A stretch of 51,490 nucleotides of DNA from Membranihabitans marinus (GTDB taxonomy: Bacteria > Bacteroidota > Bacteroidia > Chitinophagales > Saprospiraceae): the NCBI RefSeq assembly GCF_021729155.1, contig NZ_JAJQYA010000037.1, positions 1-51,490 of the forward strand. The letters are read 5' to 3'. Made by a program: the position numbers and the translations under genes. The notes under the pieces were generated by a model. It did not search any database. It was not told where the DNA came from and worked only from the letters and a program-made list of their open reading frames with translations. This document shows, piece by piece, positions 37,729 through 46,051 of the stretch (positions are counted from its first letter, which is position 1; the number at the start of each line of letters is the position of its first letter).

Positions 37729-38967
37729 ATGAATTATAAATTTATTTTTAGCATTAAAATACTGATTTGTGTTACTTTGCAATTGTCTGCTCAAAATTTT
37801 ATTATTTCACAGCAAGAAGAATATCGAAATAAAATACGATCCACTTTGTTTGTGCCCGATCAATTGCCAGCGTTAAATTCAAAATCTTATGGAAGCTTTG
37901 AGCCTTGTGACGGAGTAATAGCCGAGCGCATAAGTTATAGTACGTCCTATGGTCTGGAAGTTCCAGCAATCTTATACTTGCCAAGTCCAAGACCTACAGG
38001 TAAAATTCCTGCATTGGTTATTGTTAATGGCCACGGAGGTGATAAATATTCATGGAATTCTTATTACGCAGGTATGATTTATGCAAAAGGAGGTGCTGCA
38101 GTGCTAACCTATGATCAGATTGGGGAGGGAGAAAGAAATATTAATCGTAATTCAGGAACTAGGGCTCATGATGTTTTTGAGGAACCCTCGGAATTGGCGC
38201 TGAGGCTGAGTGGTTTGATGATGGCAGATGTTATGCAAGCGGTGTCTTATTTATCAGAGCGCAAAGAAGTTGATAAGAGTAAAATAGCTGCATTAGGACA
38301 TTCCATGGGATCATTTGTTCTTTCAATTACTGGAGCAGTGGATACAAGGATTCATTCAGTGGTTTTGAGTGGAGGTGGTAATCTTGATGATATTGATGGT
38401 TATTGGGATAATAGTAAACAAATGTGCCAAGGTATTCCATATAAAGCATTGCGGTTTTTAGGTGATCGTGCAAAAGTAATTTACTCTTTACAAGTGCTGA
38501 GAGGGCCTTTGTATGTATATAATGGTCTGCAAGATAGTGTGGTATCAATTCCAGAATTGGGAACATGGTCATTTTTTGATGACTTATACGATAGAGCATA
38601 TGATTTGATAGGAGATTCAGTGAAATTATTTGATTATAATTTTGAAGAAGGGGGGCACCGGCCTTATTTTTTAACCAAATCAGTTGGTATTTGGCTTGAA
38701 AAACAAATAGACTTTCCAAATTGGACAGAGGAAGAAATTAAGGCAATGGATGTTACCCATATTGGTGAATGGGCAAAGAAGGATAATATTATCGATGGTT
38801 ATTATGCTAGTGAATTGCATGCGGGAGGCACAAGGGCGTTGGGAGTCGGTATCCCAGTATTGGATAGGGATAGTCTTCATGCTATTCCGTTTAATATCTG
38901 GGAGGAGTTTAAGGAAGGATTTGTTTACGAAGGATGGCTAAAAAATGCTAAACTTCGACAGCGCTGA
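37729..38967 (+). CDS. Secreted alpha/beta hydrolase (acetyl xylan esterase-like)
   Basis: The protein is 412 residues from ATG 37729 (TTG 37711 is in frame but less likely), with a signal peptide ending LSAQ. The alpha/beta-hydrolase features are HGG (102-104, oxyanion region), GHSMG with nucleophile Ser192, and likely Asp269 (GLQDSVV) and His310 (EEGGHRPYF), giving a complete triad. Length and fold resemble the esterases (acetyl xylan esterase/AXE1-like) found in Bacteroidota polysaccharide loci. It probably removes acyl groups from a glycan, but a peptidase- or lactonase-like role is not excluded. It is followed by a decayed amidohydrolase fragment and a sulfatase on the same strand. Confidence 0.75.
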   Translation: MNYKFIFSIKILICVTLQLSAQNFIISQQEEYRNKIRSTLFVPDQLPALNSKSYGSFEPCDGVIAERISYSTSYGLEVPAILYLPSPRPTGKIPALVIVNGHGGDKYSWNSYYAGMIYAKGGAAVLTYDQIGEGERNINRNSGTRAHDVFEEPSELALRLSGLMMADVMQAVSYLSERKEVDKSKIAALGHSMGSFVLSITGAVDTRIHSVVLSGGGNLDDIDGYWDNSKQMCQGIPYKALRFLGDRAKVIYSLQVLRGPLYVYNGLQDSVVSIPELGTWSFFDDLYDRAYDLIGDSVKLFDYNFEEGGHRPYFLTKSVGIWLEKQIDFPNWTEEEIKAMDVTHIGEWAKKDNIIDGYYASELHAGGTRALGVGIPVLDRDSLHAIPFNIWEEFKEGFVYEGWLKNAKLRQR

Positions 38968-38987
38968 TTCTAGATTACGAGTTATAG

Positions 38988-39157
38988 TATTGGAGCGATT
39001 GGTTGAAGTCGCAGGAATATACCATGTTACTTATGGCAATGATTATCCGATGTTAGATTTTTAATATGATATTGGGAGGACGGTATATAGTTCGCTGACT
39101 GAAAAAGTAAAGAATGCGATCTTGTATGAGAATGGCAGGAAGTTACTTAGCTTGTAA
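38988..39157 (+). pseudogene. Remnant of an amidohydrolase gene (3' end only)
   Basis: The 167 bases from 38991 align without gaps to 29701-29867, the last 55 codons of the double amidohydrolase, with about 18 mismatches counted by eye (roughly 89% identical). In the original frame one codon has become TAA (TCA to TAA at the serine after MFDF), and GSDYP has changed to GNDYP. No start or upstream part of the gene is present, so it is a dead fragment left by duplication or recombination. Confidence 0.85.
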
Positions 39158-39237
39158 AAATATATAAACGTACTTTTATGTATATTATTGCATAGGTTTA
39201 AATTATTTCATTGGATGTAAATATTTATTTTTTAAAA

Positions 39238-40758
39238 ATGAAAATATCTAATCTTAAATTCTTGTACTTTTCTCTTTGTTGGGTGTGCATTTTAGCCTCT
39301 TGTGAAAGATCAAAAGATGAGGAGAAACCCAATTTTGTGATAATTCTCGTCGATGATTTGGGCAAAGAATGGATCGGGGCATATGGAGCTGAAGATATCG
39401 AAACTCCAGAAATCGACAGACTTGCGAAGACTGGTATTCTTTTTACCAATGCCTATTCTATGCCTCAGTGTACTCCGAGTCGATTGGCTCTTTTAACGGG
39501 GCAGTATCCATATAATAATGGATGGATAAACCACTTCGATGTGCCACGATGGGGCCATGGTGCCAGGTTTGATCCAGATCGGTATCCGGTTTTTGCCAAA
39601 GCCTTAAGAAATGCGGGGTATAAAACCTGCGCTGTAGGAAAGTGGCAGATCAATGATTTTAGATTAGAGCCAGAAGCTATGGTCCATGCCGGTTTTGATG
39701 AATATTTTATGTGGACAGGTGGTGAAGGTGGTAATGAGGAAGTAAGTGATAAACGATATTGGAATCCATATATTCATTCAAAAGAAGGCAGTCGGACCTA
39801 TGAAGAGCAGTTTGGTCCCGACTTGTTTTCTGACTTTGCCATTGATTTTATGGAGAAAAATAAGGACCAAGCCTTCCTAGTGTACTATCCTATGGTGCTG
39901 ACTCATACTCCATTTGTAGCTACACCGCATGAACCTAACGTGGAATCTAATTTCGATAAGCACAGAGCAATGGTTCGCTATACCGATTTTATAGTGGGGA
40001 AACTGATGAAGGCATTGGATGATATGGAAATCCGCAAAAACACATATGTGGTTTTTACAACGGATAATGGGACGGTTCCTGCTATTGCTGGTCGAAGAGA
40101 TGGAAAGTTTGTTATTGGAGGAAAATCATACTTGACAGAGAATGGAATAAATGCTCCATTTGTGATAAATCATCCAGGTGTGATTCGGGCGGGAAAGGAG
40201 TCTGATGCACTCGTAGATTTTACCGATCTATTTCCTACTTTGTTGGAATTATCTGGTGTTGAAATATCCAAAGCTGAGCATTCTATCGATGGCAAGTCAT
40301 TTGCTTCTGTTGTAAATGGGGAGGAGGTAGACTTGGGAAAGGAATGGGTGATTTCGATGGGGAGTCATCCCACTTCAATTAATAATGACCATAGACTTGA
40401 GAATTATTACGACTTCCGTGACCGTATCTTGCGCAATGACCGCTTTAAAATTTATGTAGATACATTAAAGAAAATAGATAAGATTTATGATCTATCCCTC
40501 GATCCTTTTGAGACGGTTAATGTCATTGATGTTGAAAGTGAATCTATCGCAACGGTTAAAGATCAGGTTAATGGATTGCTGAATGAAATGCCGCAAAAAG
40601 ATCACCATCCCGATTATCGACCAGCGAATAATTCACTATTCGATATTCCTTCAGAAAGATTAAATCTGATGTCTAAAAAAGGCAGTAAAAGGAATAACCA
40701 GTTAGGGCCACTAATCTCTGAGGAAAAGTATCTTGAAATGAAGGGAGATCCCAGATGA
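39238..40758 (+). CDS. Type I sulfatase, lipoprotein
   Basis: The protein is 506 residues from ATG 39238 (an in-frame TTG at 39211 adds 9 codons and is less likely). The signal ends ILASC (Cys22, lipoprotein). Sulfatase motifs: metal-binding VDD at residues 38-40, the formylglycine site CTPSR at 78-82 with Cys78, LTGQYP just after it, VGKWQIND, a TDNGT block for the second metal site, and the C-terminal KIYDLSLDPFE. The Cys-type motif needs oxidation by a formylglycine-generating or anaerobic maturation enzyme, not encoded here. It removes sulfate from a polysaccharide at the periplasmic face. Substrate unknown. Confidence 0.92.
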   Translation: MKISNLKFLYFSLCWVCILASCERSKDEEKPNFVIILVDDLGKEWIGAYGAEDIETPEIDRLAKTGILFTNAYSMPQCTPSRLALLTGQYPYNNGWINHFDVPRWGHGARFDPDRYPVFAKALRNAGYKTCAVGKWQINDFRLEPEAMVHAGFDEYFMWTGGEGGNEEVSDKRYWNPYIHSKEGSRTYEEQFGPDLFSDFAIDFMEKNKDQAFLVYYPMVLTHTPFVATPHEPNVESNFDKHRAMVRYTDFIVGKLMKALDDMEIRKNTYVVFTTDNGTVPAIAGRRDGKFVIGGKSYLTENGINAPFVINHPGVIRAGKESDALVDFTDLFPTLLELSGVEISKAEHSIDGKSFASVVNGEEVDLGKEWVISMGSHPTSINNDHRLENYYDFRDRILRNDRFKIYVDTLKKIDKIYDLSLDPFETVNVIDVESESIATVKDQVNGLLNEMPQKDHHPDYRPANNSLFDIPSERLNLMSKKGSKRNNQLGPLISEEKYLEMKGDPR

Positions 40759-41204
40759 TAGTGTTAGGTATAATTTTATTTTAATAGATCTTGTTAAGGA
40801 AATAAGATTGGTTTTTTAATAGAATTAGCGATTTATAGAAATTTCACAAATGAAAAAGAAACTAATGCGATTCGGAATAGAATCAGAGGTCATATGTAGA
40901 AATGGACGTTTTATGTAGGAAGGGATGAAAGCTGCTGTGTAAATAAAATCTATAACGTCAGTGTTTAATTTTTATTGTGATGATTGAAAAGTATTTTTTG
41001 ATTCTAGATTTTTTCCTCATTGAATATTTGAATTTTATTACCGACTAAAGTCGATAACTAGCTTATCAATGTATTGCATATTATAGAAATGTAGGTATTT
41101 AACAGTCGTAATAATGGAGGGGAAATAGTTATTGGATTGTAAATTAATGTATGGTATAAGCCGTATATTATGTTGTTTTAGCGGGTAAAAAGTCTGTTTT
41201 ACTT
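40759..41204 (+). other. Non-coding gap between the two sulfatase genes
   Basis: 446 AT-rich bases with no open frame, clear terminator or repeat. The end of this gap should hold the promoter of the broken sulfatase gene, but no convincing box was found. Confidence 0.4.
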
Positions 41205-42563
41205 ATGAAAAAAATGTATTTCTTGCTCGTCTTTGTATTTTGGGTCTTGTCTCAAATTTCTGCCTAAAATAATGTCAATTTTCTGGTTGTTTTAGTCGAT
41301 GATTTAGGAAAAACAGATCTTGGAACTTATGGGAATCAATTTATTGAAACCCCGAATATCGATCAGTTGGCGAAGGAAGGAATGAAATGGGAAAATGCCT
41401 ATGCTGCAGCTCCAGTTTGCTCCCCTTCTCGTGCTGCATTTTTAACTGGTCAGAATCCTGCAAGAGTCCATTTTACTGGACATATTACTGCGATAGGAAG
41501 GCATCGACACCCTGAGAATAGTCTGATCATCCCTCCCAATGATTTGATGTTTATACCATTGGAAGAAATAATTTTGCCTGAACTGGTGAAACCATCAGGT
41601 TATAAAACCATCAGTATTGGTAAATGGCATGTGGGGCCTACTGGGTATTGGCCCATGGATATGGGATTTGATGAAAATATTGCAGGCTGGACCCATGGCA
41701 GTCCCCCTTCCCATTTTTATCCTTATGAAGATGAAAATAAGAAATGGAACCCAGCTATTCCAACATTAGAGGGTGGAAAGAAAGGGGAGTATTTGTCCGA
41801 TCGGTTGACCGATGAAACGGTGAATTATATAAAGCGAAATAAGAATAATCCATTTTTGATTTATCTACCTTATTACGCAGTTCATTCCCCTTTGCAAGCC
41901 CCACAGGATTTGGTTAAAAAATACCAAGACAAACAGTTGTCATCCAAAGGAAACTCCTCAATTGATCCTGTTTATGCTGCCATGGTTGAAAGGTTGGATT
42001 ATAATATTGGTCGTTTAATGGATGCATTGAAAAAAGAGGGTTTAGAGGAAAATACCGTGGTGATTTTTGCCTCAGATAATGGTGCTGTAAAGAAATCTTC
42101 TGATATGATGGGATATAGAGAAGGCAAGGGACATCTCTATGAAGGAGGGATTCGCGTACCTTTCATTATGAAATGGCCCAATAACATAAAACCGAATACG
42201 GTGAATGAAAATAGAACTAAGTCCGAGGATATATTTGCAACCATAGCCGATATAGTGGTATACAAATCTGAACCTGGTCATATAATTGATGGAAAATCAC
42301 TTCGTCAACAGTTTTTAGATCCGAATGTGGAGGAGAGTCGAGATATGTTTTGGTATTACCCTCATTATTCTCCACAAGGCAATGCTCCAGGAGGCGCTAT
42401 TATTTCTGGAGATTATAAATATATCGAGTTTTACGATCCAGTGGGATACGAATTGTATAATTTAAAATTAGATCCGAGAGAGGAGAACAATTTATTTTCT
42501 ACCATGCCGGAAAAGGTGATTGAGATGAGTGGTATATTTAATAAGTGGTTTCAAATGGATTGA
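41205..42563 (+). pseudogene. Type I sulfatase gene interrupted by a stop codon in the signal peptide
   Basis: From ATG 41205 the frame reads MKKMYFLLVFVFWVLSQISA and then TAA at 41265-41267, where a CAA (Gln, the usual first mature residue) is expected. Straight after the stop the same frame continues as an intact sulfatase: VVLVDDLGKTDLGTYGN, CSPSR (codons 72-76 from the ATG), a GKWHVGP block, SDNGA, and a C-terminus nearly the same as the partial sulfatase at 1-366. Translation from the TTG at 41367 would miss the first metal-binding aspartates and the signal peptide, so the product would be inactive. One base change separates it from a working gene, so loss is recent, or the base is a sequencing error. 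Confidence 0.8.
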
Positions 42564-42600
42564 TAGCGTATTTCGGTGGTATATATTACCATATAATTTT

Positions 42601-43396
42601 TACAGATTTAGCTCAGATGCTTTTCACCACAGATGGCCGCAGATTCGCACAGATTTAGCACAGATGGTTTTCACCACAGATGGCCACAGATTCACACAGA
42701 TTTAGTACAGATGATTTTCACCACAGATGGCCACAGATGGACACAGATTCAGCCCAGATGATGTTCATCACAGATGGCCACAGATTCACATAGATTTAGT
42801 ACAGATGATTTTCACCACAGATGGCCACAGATTCACACAGATTTAGTATAGATGATTTTCACCACAGATGGTCACAGATGAACACAGATTCAGTACTGAT
42901 GATATTCACCACAGATGAACACAGATAAACAGAGATTTAGCAGGGATGATATTCACCACAGATGGCCACAGATTCACACAGATTTAGTACAGATGATTTT
43001 CACCACAGATGGCCACAGATGGCCACAGATTTAGTACAGATGGTTTTTACCACAGATGGCCGCAGATGGACACAGATTTAGTACTGATGGATTTCACCAC
43101 AGATGGTCACAGATAGACACAGATTTAGCACAGATGATTTTCACCACAGATGGTCACAGATACACACAGATTTAGCACAGATGCTTTTCACCACAGATGG
43201 CCGCAGATACACACAGATTTAGTACAGATGATTTTCACCACAGATGGCCGCAGATACACACAGATTTAGTACAGATGATGTTCACCACAGATGGCCACAG
43301 ATTCACACAGATTTAGTACAGATGATTTTCATCACAGATGGCCACAGATTCACACAGATTTAGTACAGATGATGTTCATCACAGATGAGTTCAGAT
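42601..43396 (+). repeat. Tandem array of a 47-bp repeat (left array)
   Basis: The CACC/CATC that begins each unit occurs at 42625 and every 47 bases after that to 43377 (42672, 42719, 42766, 42813, 42860 and so on) with no indel: 16 full units plus partial units at both ends. Each unit holds four (A)CAGAT boxes: CACCACAGAT, GGCCACAGAT, TCACACAGAT, TTAGTACAGAT, then GATTTT. The boxes are 10, 10, 11 and 16 bases apart. Units differ by point changes (GGCC/GGTC/GAAC, TTTAG/TTCAG). The array lies at the 3' side of the GxxExxY gene. It is not a CRISPR: there are no unique spacers. Confidence 0.95.
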
Positions 43397-43449
43397 ATTT
43401 TTATAAGGTCTAAATTAAAAAGCAATAGGTGTAGGAGTAAAAAGTTATA

Positions 43450-43821
43450 TTACATGATAATTCGGTTGATTCCTTTTTTCATATCGATAACGTTAAAATT
43501 TAGGAGTAAGCCTAGTTTTATTCCTGATAATTTTAAATATGTCATTAACTGTGCTCTATGAATTGGAGCGATTTTATCTACAGATTTTAATTCAATAATA
43601 ATTTGATTTTGAACCAATAAATCTATTCGATACCCAATTTCCAATTTTATATTGTCATAAATTATAGGAAGTGGTTTTTGTTTTTCTACTAACAATCCCG
43701 ATTTTATTAATTCATAAGCTAGACATTCTGTGTAGGTCGATTCTAAAAGACCAGGCCCCAGTTCGGAGTGGGTTTTATATACACAGCCAATAATTTTGTA
43801 GGTTAAATCATTTAATAACAT
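43450..43821 (-). CDS. GxxExxY protein (PD-(D/E)XK nuclease-like)
   Basis: The protein is 123 residues from the ATG at 43821; a TTG at 43854 would add 11 residues, but MLLNDLTYKIIGCVYKTH is the usual start for the family. GLLESTY is the name-giving GxxExxY motif. RIDLLVQNQIIIELKSV supplies the D...(E)xK core of the PD-(D/E)XK superfamily, and the C-terminal GLLLNFNV is also typical. The biological role is unknown; a nuclease acting on DNA or RNA is inferred from the fold. The gene is read against the direction of the flanking tandem repeats and sits alone between them, which suggests that gene and repeats form one unit. Confidence 0.9.
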   Translation of the reverse strand: MLLNDLTYKIIGCVYKTHSELGPGLLESTYTECLAYELIKSGLLVEKQKPLPIIYDNIKLEIGYRIDLLVQNQIIIELKSVDKIAPIHRAQLMTYLKLSGIKLGLLLNFNVIDMKKGINRIIM

Positions 43822-43950
43822 GTTGATTACATTGTGAGGATAATTATTATCCAATGTAGATTGATTAATGTAATTCGTATTAGCTCAAAGAATCTCTTAG
43901 GTAATTACTTAGCATTAAAACAAAGTGCTTAATAATTTGTTTTAAAAATA

Positions 43951-44157
43951 TTTCAGCACAGATGCTTTTCACCACAGATGGTCACAGATAGACACAGATT
44001 CAGCACAGATGGATTTCACCACAGATGGTCACAGATACACACAGATTAGCACAGATGATTTTCACCACAGATGGTCACAGATACACACAGATTTAGCGCA
44101 GATGGATTTCACCACAGATGGCCACAGATAGACACAGATTTAGAAGTGATGGTTTTT
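43951..44157 (+). repeat. Tandem array of the same 47-bp repeat (right array)
   Basis: Unit starts (CACC) are at 43970, 44017, 44063 and 44110, so the spacing is 47, 46 and 47; the second unit has lost one T. Sequence and orientation match the left array. A partial unit precedes 43970 and the last unit decays after TTTAG. The array lies upstream of the GxxExxY start codon and could include its promoter region. Confidence 0.93.
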
Positions 44158-44266
44158 GATATTGATAGAGCAGTATAATTGTAATTATCTACTATTCCTT
44201 TATCAATTTTTGGTCATCATGTTATGGTTTTGGTATATTTACTCGTATTAAAAAAATATATTATCT

Positions 44267-45970
44267 ATGACCTATTTCAAGTTGTCCATTTTTTTACTTT
44301 TTTTCTTGTTTCTGCAAAAAGGCTATGGTCAGCCTCCCGGTGAAACGATGGTCAATCCCCACGCGGTAGCGACTTATGAATGTGCTGGTCTGTATTGGAA
44401 AACCATGGAGTCTGGACCATGTACGGTTAGGTATAGAGCTGTAGGTAGTGAAATCTGGCAGGATGGATTGGACTTGGTCTATGATGAGAGAGAGGGAGAA
44501 TACAGGGGGAGTATAATAAATCTAAAACCCTATACCAAGTATGAGGCGGAATTGTCACATCGATCAGAAAATACAAAGATGGAATTTACGACCAGGAATG
44601 ATGATTTTTCAATTGGAAAAACGACTGTCATACCTGCGGGGGAATCAGATCAAACCATAACTATAACCGAATCAGGTAGGCCTGATGCCTATCATTTGGT
44701 AACTGTGCCCGCAGAGACTAGGTCGGTGCTGAATATCAAAAATGTGTACGACGCTGGTATAATTATCGATGCGGATTACGTCATTGTTCGGGGGATAGAG
44801 GTGAGAAATGCAAGGAAGGATGGGATTCGGATTAAAAAGGGACACCACAATATCGTCATAGAAGATTGTTACATTACTTTTTGGGGCCGTATAGGTGGAT
44901 CGATAACCAATGGCAATATGGAAGGTAATTACGATAGTGGTATTTACGCCGAGAATGATTGCTGGAATCTTACCATTCAGCGCAATCTTATCGAAGAACC
45001 CAGAGGGGCTTCTAATGACTGGGAAACTGGTCATCCCGCAGGTCCACAAGGTATTTCCATTTTTCAAAGTTTAGGTGGTAATGTGATTAGGTACAACGAT
45101 ATCGTATCCACTGAAGATCATGGATTCAATGATGGTATTGGAGGAGGAAGTAATTATTCCACCGTGGGCAATATGAATCGCGATTCCGATATCTATGGCA
45201 ATTTGATTCGAAGCGTATGGGATGATGCCATTGAAGTAGAGGGAAGCAATAAAAATGTAAGGGTTTTTGGAAACTATGCTGAAAAGTTTTTTAACGGTGT
45301 GGCTACGGCTTCCACTACTCATGGACCGATTTATATATTTAGAAATGTCATGGGAGAAAGCCGAACAGGACAAAGAAATACAATGGGAGGAGCATTTGTC
45401 AAGACGGGAGAAAGAGAACCCTATAATGGTGGTCGAAGATATGTGTTTCACAATACGATATTACAGCCCAACGGGGTAAAGGATGCTTTCACAGGCCATG
45501 TAAATCCCAATTGTGTGACTCGTAACAATATTTTTGACCTACCTGGACGATTGGCCACTCACCGTGAAAAAGAACCTGCCAGTGACTATGACTATGATTA
45601 TTTTTCTGGTTTGTCGAAAGGGACAGCTGAAGAAGAACACGGTATTGAATTTTACACCACCCCTGCGGGGACGAGATTATATGTGTCGTCCACTGGTCTC
45701 GAATTTTATCCAAGACTCTATATCAATAGTATCGCCTGGGGTAAATATCCCTATGAATTTGGCGATAAAAAAAGAAATATCACCGACCCAATGATACAGC
45801 TTAAAAATCCTTTAATCGATGGAGGCATTGTGCTTAAAGGGTTTAATGATGATTATCGAGGCGATGGTCCAGATCTTGGTGCTTTCGAAACAGGGGAGCG
45901 GGCATTGGAATTTGGTCGTCGCGCTTACTTGAGTTATGATGAAGGCTGGTGTCCTTGGGAAAAATATTAG
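44267..45970 (+). CDS. Secreted right-handed beta-helix protein (possible polysaccharide lyase or glycosidase)
   Basis: The 567-residue protein has a signal peptide ending GYGQ (about residue 22). Residues 30-115 resemble a fibronectin type III-like module (CTVRYRAVGSEIWQDG, LKPYTKYEAEL). From about 125 to 480 there are repeated short strands with Asn ladders (DYVIVRGIEVRNARKDGIRI, HHNIVIEDCYI, WNLTIQRNLI, GGNVIRYNDI, DSDIYGNLIRSVWDDAIEVEG), the pattern of a parallel beta-helix. Such folds occur in pectin/alginate-type lyases, epimerases and some glycosidases. No catalytic signature is clear. It is followed 81 bp later by a GH-like propeller gene on the same strand. Confidence 0.75.
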   Translation: MTYFKLSIFLLFFLFLQKGYGQPPGETMVNPHAVATYECAGLYWKTMESGPCTVRYRAVGSEIWQDGLDLVYDEREGEYRGSIINLKPYTKYEAELSHRSENTKMEFTTRNDDFSIGKTTVIPAGESDQTITITESGRPDAYHLVTVPAETRSVLNIKNVYDAGIIIDADYVIVRGIEVRNARKDGIRIKKGHHNIVIEDCYITFWGRIGGSITNGNMEGNYDSGIYAENDCWNLTIQRNLIEEPRGASNDWETGHPAGPQGISIFQSLGGNVIRYNDIVSTEDHGFNDGIGGGSNYSTVGNMNRDSDIYGNLIRSVWDDAIEVEGSNKNVRVFGNYAEKFFNGVATASTTHGPIYIFRNVMGESRTGQRNTMGGAFVKTGEREPYNGGRRYVFHNTILQPNGVKDAFTGHVNPNCVTRNNIFDLPGRLATHREKEPASDYDYDYFSGLSKGTAEEEHGIEFYTTPAGTRLYVSSTGLEFYPRLYINSIAWGKYPYEFGDKKRNITDPMIQLKNPLIDGGIVLKGFNDDYRGDGPDLGAFETGERALEFGRRAYLSYDEGWCPWEKY

Positions 45971-46051
45971 TCAAAGGTAAGTTCGTTGATTGAATGGGCA
46001 GAATTCATATTTTTTAGAGTAAAGTAATTGTATTATAAAAAGAAGTTCATC

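Noticed and set aside
42601-43396. Possible CRISPR array
   Set aside because: The whole 47-bp unit is repeated and varies only by point changes. There are no unique spacers and no cas genes nearby.
44672-45067. 131-codon minus-strand open frame inside the beta-helix gene
   Set aside because: It is fully covered by the beta-helix coding sequence, whose repeats explain the long open reverse frame.
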